A stretch of DNA of 64,000 bases. It comes from Dendrolimus kikuchii. Its lineage: Eukaryota > Arthropoda > Insecta > Lepidoptera > Lasiocampidae. The translations under genes were made by a program, and so were the position numbers. The notes under the pieces were generated by a model. It made no database searches, was not told the origin of the DNA, and saw nothing but the letters and a program-made list of their open reading frames with translations. The stretch lies in NCBI GenBank assembly GCA_019925095.2, contig CM034397.1, positions 3,925,763 through 3,989,762 on the forward strand, read 5' to 3'. Shown piece after piece: positions 1 to 11,490 of this stretch. Position 1 is the stretch's first letter; the number at the start of each line of letters is the position of its first letter.

Positions 1-195
1 ATTAGTAAAGATATTTAGTTTTGCATCTTATCAACTTTCAAGAATGTTATCTCGGCTACCTACGACAAATCATATTTTTATGTGATACCTAGCTTTTTTA
101 AATTATATACGGCCATTAAGGCTGTCGATGACGCTTTATTCGTTGTAAATCACGAAGGGGCATCCCTGTTTTGATACAGACTTCACATATCCCTA

Positions 196-515
196 CAGAG
201 TTTTTGGCGGGAACTGAAAGGAGATGTTGTGCTGTGCAGTTTTATTTTCTAAAAATGTGTAAAATTACTCTAAAATGAACAATAGTTGTAGGATATTGCC
301 AGTTTTTGAGTAGTATTTATGTGTTTTGTGAGAAATGTGAACTCCATAGTCAAATGTGGCCTTTTGAATTGTCACAAGAACTCCGATGAATGGCACTAGC
401 TGATTACCTACAGTTCAGCTGTGCTACATATAGGCTTAAGAAAATGAAGAAACTATATTGTAAACTAAGATCTGGCTTAAAGGCCTAGCTGCCAAGCCAT
501 AAACCTAAATAAATA
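196..515 (+). mobile_element. Short retroelement B, copy 1
   Basis: 320 bp, GAGTTTTTGGCGGGAACTG to CCTAAATAAATA. It matches 22730-23048 in inverted orientation at roughly 97 percent by eye. ACATATCCCTA (185-195) and ACATATCTCTA (516-526) look like a target-site duplication with one change. Confidence 0.75.
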
Positions 516-628
516 ACATATCTCTATAAAAAGTTCATGAATCCATTTCTAACGAATATACTTAAAAGTTAAAGATATTGATATACGAATAGGTTAGGAG
601 TTCTAACTTTCAAGTCAATCCTTTAAGT

Positions 629-650
629 CAGGGATTCTCAAAGTGTGCAC
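629..650 (+). repeat. hAT-like terminal sequence
   Basis: CAGGGATTCTCAAAGTGTGC resembles the terminal inverted repeat of hAT elements. The matching other end was not found. Confidence 0.4.
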
Positions 651-969
651 CGCTGTGCCATGGTGCGCCGTAGAGAGTAAAGAGGGATGCCGTGAGGCGC
701 TCCTGTTTACAATTCACCGGAAACTAAACTTAGGCATTCGCGGTTACAAATGTGAGGAGATCACCAAGCTCACACGTCACATTGACGTAAGTTGCATTAT
801 ATTTTATTTTCTACTAGTTGACCCGGCAAACTTCATACCTCCTCAGAATCAATAAATAAAAAACCTTGATTTATGCACGAGCGACGGGACGAACATCAAA
901 CTTTTGACATTCAAAACTACAAAAATGAAAAAAAATCATCACTTTTATATTTAATTTGGTAATTGATCT

Positions 970-1278
970 ATCCGTGCAGGAACGGAGAAAGAATACAATT
1001 TCCTGCGGCCGGGCGGCCTGTCGTAAGAGGCGACAAAACAACCCACAGACAGGTGGTAGGGCATTTGCCCGACTGGATGGCTACCACCCCTGGTCTAAAG
1101 TATGTCGCCATAACAACCTTGAGTTGTGTTTCGGCATTAATGACCAGGTTCCAGTCTTCTTTAAGAGAGCAGCAGCGCATTTGTAGCACCTTTGGTGTTA
1201 CAAATGTCCATAGGCGATGGTAACCGCTTTCCATCAAGTGGGCCGTCTGCCTGTCTGCTGAACTCCTGCAAAAAAAAG
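970..1278 (+). mobile_element. SINE-like repeat A, full copy
   Basis: Starts ATCCGTGCAGGAACGG and ends CTGCTGAACTCCTGCAAAAA, about 310 bp. The window has about a dozen copies in both orientations. The A-rich end and two copies lacking the 5' part point to a retroposed element. Both strands are open for 70-115 codons but no protein is implied. Confidence 0.8.
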
Positions 1279-2530
1279 CTAATGTGCATATTGCAGTGAA
1301 TTTTTCACTACTCAAAAAAATTAAGAGTTAGTTAAATTCGATTACCTATCAACTAGATCTGCGTTTTTTTAATTCAGATATCATAAAAGAAATATGTTAC
1401 AAGTTTTAATGATGCTTTCAGTACCTACTCAGAAATTTCGCAACATTCTAAATAGTGGTCAAAAACATTTACCAACACAGGGCCGTAGCCATTTATAATG
1501 ATTCTAAAAATAGCTGATAAATGATAAATAATCGTATTATAAATTCATTGCAATCAGAATACTATTACAATTAGCAGTAGGTACATATTATTTAATGTCA
1601 ACTGTTGTATCAACGTTGGTTGTAAACAAAAATAATATTTTATCATTCTTTCTGTATCTATCAATTCTTTCATTTTAATGTGCGGACGAAGAGTGTCTAC
1701 ACAGCAACGTGACTTTATATAAATAATTCACTATATATTTTAAAAACTTTAACTGCGCAGCAAACCGGACATTTGTATTTAGTTTGTTATGATCATCATA
1801 TGATTATGGCACTAAATTTTTTTTGGAATTCTATTAGCTGTTAATCTATGAATTTATGAAATTGAACTTCGTATAAGACGTCTTTTTAAAAAATTAAAAA
1901 GTCAGACAGAAAGATAAAACATGTAATTGAAAAAAAATCGTATTACTGGGGAGTTACTTGCAGCTTTTTAAAACGGCAACAACACAACAAGTGAGTTGTA
2001 GACTTTTAAACTTTCAAGTAAGTCTATTTGATGAAATATAATTTTCAGCAGAACGATATATTAAAAAAAATATTTCCAGCAGAACTTAGTTTCAATAAAA
2101 ACTTTTGAATTTAAACCAATATTAAGTTAAAATTAAATACGGGTACAATTGGGTTTATGTTTTTTATAATCGCTTTACAAACTGACTCAAAAAAAGTTGA
2201 AAATTATTGTACATAACTGCTGTTTGTTATTATGAAATTATGTACTTACTCCCCTTTTTTATGAGACCTTATTATTATTATGATCTTAGTAATGAAGATC
2301 CATAAACCAAAGAAAAATAACCAAAACGCCGGTCCGTACTTCTCATATGGATTTATCACTGCTTTCCGGGAAATTTCAGGGCGGAATCTTTCAAAAAGCC
2401 TGATAGTTACCTATTGTTACACACATCCACCCATAAGGCGAAAGATATCCAATTTCAAATAAAATTTATTTTACATCTTATTTTATTTAACTATATAAGT
2501 ACAATCATAACTATAATACGCTACATAACA
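1279..2530. other. AT-rich stretch, nothing recognised
   Basis: No coding signal, repeat boundary or RNA gene that I can support. One 60-codon frame (2280-2462) looks like chance. Confidence 0.5.
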
Positions 2531-2887
2531 CCCGTGCAGGAACGGAGAATCAAATCAAAAATCATTTATTGAATAAAGAGTTCATTTATTGAGAAAGAAT
2601 ACAATTTCCTGCGGCCGGGCGGCCTGTCGTAAGAGGCGAAAAAACAATCCACAGCCAGGTGGTAGGGCATTTGCCCGACTGGATGGCTACCACCCCTGGT
2701 TTAGAGTATGTCGCCATAACAACCTTGAGTTGTGTTCCGGCATTAGTGACCAGGTTCCAGTCTCCCTTAAGAGAGCGGCAGCGCATTTGTAGCACCTTTG
2801 GTGTTGCAAATGTCCATAGGCGATGGTAACCGCTTTCCATCAAGTGGGCCGTCTGCCTATCTGCTGAACTCCTGCAGTAAAAAAAAA
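2531..2887 (+). mobile_element. SINE-like repeat A with a ~45-bp internal insertion
   Basis: After CAGGAACGGAGAA the copy is interrupted by about 45 bp (containing TCATTTATTGAATAAAG) and resumes at GAGAAAGAATACAATTT. GAGAA is repeated at the junction. Ends in an A-rich tail. Confidence 0.8.
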
Positions 2888-3210
2888 CATATTTATTTAA
2901 ATGACGATATAAGAAATAATTGTTCCCACATGGAACTTACTGTTTAGGTTGAAAAAACTGTTGTATTTTGAAAACTACATACAAGGGTATGTTTTAGTAA
3001 CAATTACGAGTTCAATATCGTGTTTTATCATAACATTACTGTTAAATAAATAATTAAAATTATGATAAATGTGCACAACTTTTCTATGATGTGTTAGCAT
3101 AAAATTCTCAACATAATTTTATATTTTGAAAACTGCCAATTAGAACGAAATATATTGATTTATTATTAGTCGTTTTGAATGCCCTTTACTCATCATACCA
3201 ACAAATTATT

Positions 3211-3330
3211 ATGTCCGTACTGCTCCCAAGCATCGGATCACTGGCCGAGGGCGTGCGCCCGCGCAGCCGGTCGCATCTCAGTCGAAGTGAGAGCGTGTAT
3301 TGCAAAGGAACATTATCTGTATTTCTACAA
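3211..3330 (+). other. Possible first (5' UTR or coding) exon
   Basis: A GC-rich island in AT-rich surroundings that ends in a strong donor (CAA then GTAAGT). An arthropod-initiator-like TCAGTC is at 3278-3283. An open frame from ATG at 3211 runs 40 codons into the donor. It could be the transcription start exon of the perilipin gene downstream. Nothing in the protein reading is recognised. Confidence 0.3.
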
Positions 3331-4836
3331 GTAAGTTTAATTTAGTATTTTGTTTTATTACTTATAGATAATTGCCTATTTGGTAGATATGTCTTATTCA
3401 TTTCATGAAATAGCCCTCGCGTAGCATGTTGAAAGAAAGAAAAATGCTTTATTTGAAGAAATCGTGACGTACTTACATTGCTTATATGTTTCATGATGCA
3501 AAAAAACTGACTATTGACGAAGTGTTTTTTTACCGTATTGAAGTTCGCCGATAATTATTCACCCTCGTACCGAGGAGACCGAAAGCATTCTCATTCGGTC
3601 TCCTCATGTGAGAGAGATCTTTTACCTCTAAAAGTATCCATTGTTAAAGACGATATTCTTAATTAAAATCTTCAGATAAGAAATGTCAACAATAGTGATG
3701 CGTACATAATACGTTACAATAAATTCAAACAACATTTATATTACAGGCGTTGAAATAACATCTTATCAACATGTTATTAAAATAATTTATATAATAAATA
3801 ATTTTAATTATTATTGCTTAAAGCCTCATACATTCAATTCATTGGGTAGGCTTAAGAAAGAACGAAAGAAAGAAAGACTTTCTTCAAATAAAGTCTTTCT
3901 TTCATTCTTTCTTAAACAATAATAATTGCGCCATTTTATTTCTTTTATTGGTGTATACATACTTATTATGTCATAAGAATGTACCCTCATACAAAATCTA
4001 TATAAGGCTGCGACATTTTGTAAAATGTTACAAAAGCAGACACGACGAGACGTTAATTTGACAGTTCAACTATTGCCTACCCACTTTTATTTGTTAAGAA
4101 TAAAAAATTTGTTCGAGGAATAATTCTCATTATTTTTATGTTTTTTGGATATCATACGAAAACAAAACGGTTCCATTTTGACAAAAACGAAACCAATACG
4201 TTTTCATGACGTCCGTCCGTCTATGGATCTGCTTTGTATTACGCAGATATTTTATTAAGAAACTACTAGATGTAAATTAACGAAATTGAATAGGGTCGAG
4301 CGCCAATGACAAAATTAGCCTGTGCCGATCTTATAGTAACAATTAATAAATGGCATTTGCAGCATTTTTAACTTAAGTTGTAAGTAAGTAAGTTTGCAGA
4401 TCAAGCCCCGGATGTTAAATTTGTAGAGGGGGGCGGGGGCAAAATCTATTTTTTTTTAAATCATATCAGACGTCCACTGATGGACACGCGTATGCCTGTG
4501 CTTTTTAACCTATGCCCACGCGCCCCGAGAAAAGTAATTTATGTGCTTAAAAGTACTGGACGTATAGAATAGAATAGTAATACACTCTAAGGAGTGGTTT
4601 CAGTTGGTCAAAGTTGCGTTAATGATGTGCCGTGAATTTGCCTGCGAAGCTATAATTTGCGGCGTCTGAATTGTCCGTCCGGGGCATGGACCCTGGCTTG
4701 CCCCCCAATGTTTAACGCAGGTTTATTATTTTATATTTACTTTTGTTCTAGGCTGAGATACAGTTTTTTAAGTTTCTGTCCAGTACCCTCTAACTGTTAA
4801 TTTTATGCAAAAAAATGTATACGTTTGTTGTTGTTG
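3331..4836. other. AT-rich stretch, only a hairpin recognised
   Basis: Apart from the 3852-3915 hairpin and a GC-richer patch near 4670-4715 (CCGGGGCATGGACCCTGG) I see nothing. Confidence 0.45.
3852..3915. repeat. Purine/pyrimidine hairpin
   Basis: TTAAGAAAGAACGAAAGAAA and on to GACTTT (3852-3881) pairs with AAAGTCTTTCTTTCATTC and on to TTAA (3890-3915). Confidence 0.75.
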
Positions 4837-4939
4837 TTAAAACTACGTTTTAACGGTTTTAAGTGCGGTATTTTATTTGATTGTCGAAATCAAAATCAAA
4901 GCAATTGCCGTGTTTAAAACGGGTAAAACGTAGTTTTAA
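4837..4939. mobile_element. Short MITE of the ACGTTTTAACGG family
   Basis: 103 bp with TTAAAACTACGTTTTAACGG at the left and inverted GTAAAACGTAGTTTTAA at the right. Confidence 0.7.
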
Positions 4940-5089
4940 TTATGTGTAAGCACTAGTTGCGAAATATTAAAAAAAATACTTGTTTTTGTATCCGGTATAA
5001 TAAATGTTTGTTAAGTAATCCTCAAAACTAACAAACAACGTATCATATATCTATGATATTATCAAAGTATTGTCTTTTGTTTTTTACAT

Positions 5090-5415
5090 TTTTGTTTGTC
5101 TGTTTCTTCGAGATTCATGTAAAATCTACTGGGCCGATTTCGATGCGGTTTACGCTGATTGATAGCAAATTCCCGGGTTTAAAATCTGCGATACTTTATG
5201 TACCGGGAATCCCACGGGAATTTTCCTGTGAGCAGTTTAAAGTAGTCCGGTTGAATAAAATTCGGACTACGATGTAATATTTTCACTGATCTGATTTTAT
5301 ATCCTGGAAATACCGTTTTTACCCGGATTTTCCAGGGAATGGTTTCAATTTGGTAGGACACGTATAAATTAACTTATTTAGTCCAACGTGGACGAAGCTG
5401 CGGGCGAATCCTAGT
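5090..5415 (+). repeat. Dispersed repeat D, copy 1
   Basis: ACTGGGCCGATTTCGATGCG, GGGAATCCCACGGGAATTTT and an end of ACGTGGACGAAGCTGCGGGC. Relatives at 8320-8600 (+) and 41745-42055 (-). A common lepidopteran repeat type. Confidence 0.65.
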
Positions 5416-6039
5416 ATAAGTAGAAGAGGATTGTACTCCTTACGCCCTTGGGTAAAGACGGGTCCTAGGTGCAGTCTATTTAAGCGCGGGTTCACATTAG
5501 TTCCGACCGATGGTTTTACCGGAACGACAAAAATCTCGAATACATATTGGTAAGCGCTGTTCACATTAAGGCGACCCGATAAAACTGTCGGCGACGATTA
5601 TCGGACGTTCTGCCACGATTTCTGTCTAGAAAACGGTGTAGTAAAACCCCGAAGCAACTAAAAATTATGGACGGACGGATATAACAAAGACATAAGGGTT
5701 CCGTTTGCGCCAAAATAACTATATTAATAATAATTTTATTTCAGAAATACATGTCATTTATATATACACACATTTAAAACACATTAAAAGAGTATTTCAC
5801 CCGCGTCACTATTTAAAGATCCGAATCAGAAAAACGTATATATAGTCAAGGCGCGGAAATCCGTCAGTGGGGGAACTCCGTACATCTCTCGTTATCTCCA
5901 TGTTTGAATAGCTACGACGATAACAAATCGGCCAGTAAAGCGAAGACAAATTTAATTAGATAGTAGCGTGTATGTGTGTGTATGTGTGTGAGTGCGTGAG
6001 CGTCTATATGTATTATTATATATCACTATACATACGACT

Positions 6040-6175
6040 CATCAGGACGGCTGTATTGCGCTCCTTGCAAAAGAACTTTTAAAACCAAATTTGGTTTCGT
6101 TAGTCACCTGCGCTCGCACAGCCGGACTTGACAAGGTTCGCCGTTGACGGATACGTCAAGGAGGACTATAATTCT
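6040..6175 (+). mobile_element. LINE C-terminal remnant with a C2H2-like finger
   Basis: Reads CIAPCKRTFKTKFGFVSHLR SHSRT then stop, then DTSRRTI. A single C2H2-like finger followed by this text is common at the end of some LINE ORFs. Confidence 0.55.
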
Positions 6176-6352
6176 TATTAATAATATAAATGCGAAAGTA
6201 ACTCTGTCTGTCTGTCTGTTCCGTTTTCACGGAAAAACTACTAGACCGATTTGGCTGAAACTCAGTATATATATATTTTCGATGCCGAAGATGAACATAG
6301 GATACTTTTTATCCCGAAAAATGGGACAGTTTCCGGGATAAAAATATACTTG
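6170..6352 (+). repeat. Dispersed repeat E, copy 1
   Basis: CTGTCTGTCTGTCTGTTCCG, ACTACTAGACCGATTTGGCT, GATGCCGAAGATGAACATAG, TTCCGGGATAAAAATA. Relatives at 18355-18650 and 18895-19150. Confidence 0.7.
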
Positions 6353-6599
6353 TATAATATAATAATAATTATTATATACACATAAGCGTTTACACCTGTT
6401 TAGTTTTATGTGTTTTAAGTGTGTGTGCACCTGTTTTGAATTGCAATCCAGATTGTTATGTTATTAATTTTTTTTTTAATTGTTTTATAAAGTAATTAAA
6501 TTATTTATTTAAATCTAACATTTATTAACAAAAACTAAAATATATAAATAAACCTAATTTAAAAATATATATGTACAATAGTAAAAAAAATCCTATATT

Positions 6600-6735
6600 A
6601 GCCCATCCAACCCCACCAGACCACTGTCGCTGGGCATTGTACTTAGAATGCTGGCAGCATTACCTCGTTGGATACAAAGGCTAATCATTTGAGCGAGGTA
6701 AGCTCCAGCTTTCCGGTCTCCTGTTTTGTCGACTA
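6600..6735 (-). mobile_element. Fragment of a third LINE family (QRGNAAS motif)
   Basis: The minus strand reads GAYLAQMISLCIQRGNAASI then LSTMPSDSGL, matching the family seen at 17523-17732. Confidence 0.65.
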
Positions 6736-7328
6736 GGCGTATTTCTTTTGGTTGTAATTTATTTTGTGCATCAATAAATTAAACAAAAAACGAGAGGTGT
6801 ACGAACTTATCCCACTGACGGACTTGCACACCTTGACTATATACAAAAATCGTGTTATAAATTGACTCAGCCGCCGGGCCGCGAGATAGGTACAAAACAA
6901 ACATGGAACTATGGAATGCTTAAAACACTTGGAAAGAAAAATAGTTTTAAGATATTTTTAATTATACACTATTTTAGGGATTTCATAGGTAGGTACTGCA
7001 AAAACGGCAGACGTTTAACCACTTCGGAACCCTTCTCTGAGCGTGGTGCTCGTACTTAGCCGGTTTTTATGACTCTCGTAACAATGACATTGTTGTATTG
7101 TGCGTCTTTGAAGACATTAATTACGATACTGATTTATTTATTGCATGAATGAGACCTTCATTTGTCTGATACCCTTTACCTATCTCAATAAAAGTTTCTT
7201 TAATGTCCCTGACACAAAGTTAGTGCAAACCTGGGCGCTTCATCTTTGATAATTTTACAGTTAAAGGCCGTTACACGCAGATGTGGTGATGGGTTTAATG
7301 CGTATTTGTGATGCGACTAAAGTTACTA

Positions 7329-7568
7329 CATAGTTTATTATACTTAAAGATTTCTTATACACGATGTTTTGTGTTGTTTTTTGCTTAAGGTCTATGACAA
7401 AATCAAATAAAAATTACCGCGCTTAAAACCGTTAAAACGTAGTTTTATTATGTATACAAGTCGCGAAAACTCAAGAAAATATTACATAGTTTATAGTTTA
7501 TTATACTTAAAGATTTCTTATAAGTACACGATTTTTTTGTGTTGTTTTTTACTTAAGGTCTATGACAT
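7329..7568 (+). repeat. Local direct duplication enclosing half of a MITE
   Basis: TAGTTTATTATACTTAAAGA and GGTCTATGACA occur at 7329-7398 and again at 7491-7568. The spacer holds the right half of an ACGTTTTAACGG MITE (7399-7447). Confidence 0.7.
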
Positions 7569-7703
7569 TATGTTTTAGTTTTAAATGACAATCGTATCTA
7601 TGGCCGGCCCATTATCTTATTAGCCGTTAATTTGCCCTACTATATACAGGTTAAATTTGTCATAAGCTCCAAACCTACATTTTTGCATAGTAGCATATAG
7701 GAC

Positions 7704-7795
7704 GCGTTCCGCTAGTAGCTCACAACGCCCAAAATGCTCCGTCAGCTGTTCCACATGGCGACCATGGTCTTTGCAGTTTTCACCGTCAGTTAGAT
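7704..7795 (-). mobile_element. Fragment of the CTCACAACG MITE family
   Basis: GCGTTCCGCTAGTAGCTCAC, AACGCCCAAAATGCTCCGTC and GGCGACCATGGTC match one end of the family. Confidence 0.65.
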
Positions 7796-8319
7796 AATTT
7801 TTCACTCAAGGTTTATATATATAAAAACCTAATTAAGTTTTTATGTAGGTAAGTAATAAAAAATATATTTTGCAACCAAGTTGTCGAAGTAAGCTTAGAT
7901 AAAAATTTAATGCAATGTAGCCTGTGGGCTGTGTTAAAGAGAGCTTGCTGCCGAATGGCCAGTTCCTACATATTGCCATGGAAGAAGAATATTATGTTGC
8001 TATTCGTTCACTTGCCTTACCAAGCACGTTGGTTTAATTTTGACATTGATTATATGGTGCTTACCTAAAATTTTAACCGATAGAAAGCAAATGAAAGGTC
8101 GGTAATATGTAAGAACCGGCCATAAATATACAAGAATTACTACGGTTAATGTAAAATTTCTACTGATCGTAAGACAAAGCAACGAACAGTTGTATACGCA
8201 CCGGTCATTAATTTACTTTAACAAAAATATCTATAATATTATAAAATTCAAAAAAAAAAACACCTGGAATAGACTATATAAACGACTGAGAGCATGATGC
8301 GATTTTTTTTTAGATTTCT

Positions 8320-8600
8320 TGTCTGTTTGTTCGGGATTTTTGTAAAAACTACTAGGGCGTTTTCGATGCGGTTTTCGCTGATCGACAGCTAATTCTTAGA
8401 CTTAAAATTTGCGCTACTTTTTATCCTGGGAATCCCGTGGATATTTTCTAGGGAAGACTTCAAAATGGCCAGATTGAAAAAAAATAAATAAAACGATAGT
8501 TTACATTATTTTTTAATGTTACGGTACTTTGTGTCCCGAGAATAAAAAAAATTCAAGTCAAGCGTGGAAGAAGTAACGGGCATTTCCTAGTTGTAAATAC
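8320..8600 (+). repeat. Dispersed repeat D, copy 2
   Basis: ACTAGGGCGTTTTCGATGCG, GGGAATCCCGTGGATATTTT, AAGCGTGGAAGAAGTAACGG. Confidence 0.65.
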
Positions 8601-8779
8601 AGATCAATGTTAGAGGGCATCGTGTAATTATAAAGATGTTTGACTGCATTGATAAAAGTCCAAAGTTGAAGCAGAGATAATGCAAGTTCCGGGAGACGCG
8701 ATTGTCCTCTATATTGCTCTATCTGTTTACAAATTTGTCTTACGGATCTGTCTACGTCTATTAAAATTAATTTATTCTA

Positions 8780-9135
8780 TAAATATCCACTTTCATTCAG
8801 ACCCAAATGTGTATGTTTCAATCTACCAATTAATGTATACAATTTACAACAGTCTGGTTAAGCCACATATTGATTACCTGATAGAAATTTAGGGCTCCTC
8901 AGCTAAAACAAATCTACAACGATTACAAGTAACACAAAATAAACTAATAAAAGCATTATTTAATTTTGACTTTCTGACACCTACACATGAAATTTACAAA
9001 AACACCAAAACATTGAATATTAAACAACAGTATACTCTAAACATATGTACATTAATTTATAAAATCTTAAACAAAAAAGTTCATTCCTAACTGCAAATAT
9101 GATTATATAACACATTACTCATATAAAAAAATAAA
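8780..9135 (+). mobile_element. Decayed LINE C-terminal fragment
   Basis: Reads NSLVKPHIDYLIEI, stop, then NLQRLQVTQNKLIKALFNFD and LNIKQQYTLNICTLIYKILN, resembling the end of CR1/jockey-type reverse transcriptases. Confidence 0.7.
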
Positions 9136-9429
9136 TACACTATAAAAGTTAAAATAAATAAATAAATAAAGATAATAAGTTACACAAAGCCACTTCCACG
9201 AAATCTATATCTTTGTTTCTTTTGGTTCGAATCAACTTATGACTTGTATGTACAAAAAATAAAATAAACCGAAACTACCTGCAACTTTTAGTATTTGTGC
9301 TTTCTATCTCGTTACAAATTACAACTTATTTTTAACAACTTGTATTTTAAATGTTCTCATAGTTTAAGTGAATTGTAAAAATTCTTGTATGAGAAATAAA
9401 GTTCTCTTTAACCCTTTGTGATGTCAGGA

Positions 9430-9575
9430 GCTTTAAGAACAGACGAGCGTGCATGACAAAAGTTATGAATGTCAAAGAAGCAAGTGAGGTGTGTAAGAAT
9501 AAGCCTGAATGGCGCTCTGTTGTTCGTGCCTACCCCGCAAGGGAACTGGCGTGAAGTTATGTATGTATGTACTGT
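9430..9575 (+). mobile_element. 5'-truncated 3' end of the same RTE-type LINE
   Basis: Matches the last ~130 bp of the LINE at 36208-39263 (GATGTCAGGAGC...GGCGCTCTGTTGTTCGTGCC...GGGAACTGGCGTGAAG) and ends in TATGTATGTATG. Confidence 0.85.
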
Positions 9576-9852
9576 CTTTGTCTGTCTTTCGCGTTAAACC
9601 CTTAGTATTGCCTCGCATTAAGACATCAAAAATACTTTCTTCTATTGTTCAAATGACATTGTACATTCTTAGAAGCCATTAAGCTTGCAAGATTGAAAAT
9701 TCCAAGGAATAGAGGACATGTCGCTAGGAGGCCATGTCTAATTTAAAAATATATAAGGTCGGTCAGTCGGGCCTGAGTTAGTTAAGGCTTAACTGTAATC
9801 GAAGCGTTACCCAGTGTGCTTTCGGAACGAGTATATTAGTAAAGGAAGTCTC

Positions 9853-10092
9853 GCCAGGTGGTAGGGCATTTGCCTGACTGGATGGCTACCACCCCTGGTC
9901 TAAAGTATGTCGCCATAACAACCTTGAGTTGTGTTCCGGCATTAGTGACTAGGTTCCAGTTTTCCTTAAGAGAGCAGCAGCGCATTTGTAGCACCTTTGT
10001 TGTTGCAAATGTCCATAGACGATGGTAACCGCTTTCCATCAAGTGGGCCGTCTGCCTGTCTGCTGAACTCCTGCAATAAAAAAATAAAAAAA
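9853..10092 (+). mobile_element. SINE-like repeat A, 5'-truncated copy
   Basis: Begins at the internal position CCAGGTGGTAGGGCAT and continues to the normal end CTGCAATAAAAAAATAAAA. Confidence 0.8.
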
Positions 10093-10740
10093 GGTAAATA
10101 TTTTTCTTGTTTGTTTTAACAAAATTATTAGAGCTAAAGTTTATATAATTTTTAGCTTTCTAGATCTTGTATTTCTCAGGACTTTTATTGTAGTCTTCTT
10201 AACAATGCGAATTTGAGAATTTAGATTTAGATATTATTTTAAGAATAATAAGAATAAGAAACTCACACACGTAGAGGCCTGTATATCAAAAGTATAGTAT
10301 CATTGATATGGCTAATATAATGGTAACTACTCTTACAGAACCCTAACATTGTATACCGAGCGATGACAGTTTAATGGTCGTATTCATAATAAGTTAGAGT
10401 AAGTTTATAAGGTTCTTAGAAAAACCTACAAACTTACGCTAACTCAATATGAATTAGACCGTATTTGTTTTAAGTAAAATTTGGAAATTCTGCTGGGAGA
10501 AGTATTTAATATTTCAAATGACCCCAAAAATGCGTCCTTAATAAACTACATACTATATTTGATAAAAAAAAGAATATCTATAGATTTTAAACGGAAACTA
10601 GGTTCTTGTCTCCTTAATTTTGAAACATTACGATGAAAAAATATAAACATTACTGTTTATATATTTGTTAAAATATAAGCAGTAAGTCTATGACAAAATA
10701 TCGCTTAAAACAAATAATAGTTCACTGTTTTACACAACTC

Positions 10741-10985
10741 ACAATTCCGATTGGCAGTTTTCGTTTGCGCAGAAAAGTGCAGATCGGTTTCCAAAATGTA
10801 AATAATCTATATATTGAACTTTATTCTCAAGCGGAAATGCCAGAGTATTGCTTGCTATGCATTCTTAGCTCTGTTCAGCTCACACGATTCGTACACTGCC
10901 ACGCGCTACTAAAATTGGTATACTGTTCTGGTACATCAGGAGGAATTATTAGTTGTATAAAATTGTACTGCTCAATATACGTATT
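10741..10985 (+). repeat. Dispersed repeat C, copy 1
   Basis: About 240 bp resembling 42371-42600, e.g. TTCGTTTGCGCAGAAAAGTG and TTGCTATGCATTCTTAGCTC. A 106-codon open frame here is probably chance. Confidence 0.75.
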
Positions 10986-11312
10986 TCAATTTAATGCATC
11001 ACCTGGTTAAAGCGCGTATTCAAACAACCGAATAGGATTTTGCTATAAATTTCCAACAGGCGTCCAAACAATTACTAAATAAATCATACCTAATTATGTC
11101 GATGACCTAATTCGTAAGTCGTGATTAATTATCATCAATATACACGAACCCTGATTTTATTATTCAGAATGAAGTCAAATTAAACTTAAGATAACCTTTA
11201 CACAATAGGCACATTAACGAAAACATCTACCTATCGGATTCTCAGTCCTCTACGTGTAAAATTACTGTAAACATCTATATCAAATTATAAAAAAATAATA
11301 TTTTTTTCTAAA

Positions 11313-11490
11313 ATGTCGTTCGAATACCACGCTCAAATAACTGTTACGGGTATGGAGGAGAATGGAAACGTGTACAAAAAATGTTTTAATGGTACCTGTG
11401 CTTTGGGCGTGAATAGAAGAGCGAAGGGTTCCATCGCCAGGAAGGCTGAGGCTTATTTACAGGCTGTCAGTCAAAGCCAAGGAACTAAAG
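11313..11490 (+). CDS. Lsd-1: Perilipin exon 1, N-terminal extension (residues 1-59)
   Basis: Starts MSFEYHAQITVTGMEENG and ends at a GTATAC donor with one spare base. Exon 2 supplies the two missing bases, so the join is in phase. There is no similarity I recognise to the PAT block; the segment is polar with basic stretches (NRRAKGSIARKAEAYLQ). It could be an isoform-specific exon. Confidence 0.55.

Noticed and set aside
10690..11010. 106-codon + strand frame
   Set aside because: Largely dispersed repeat C, whose second copy at 42371 does not keep the frame.
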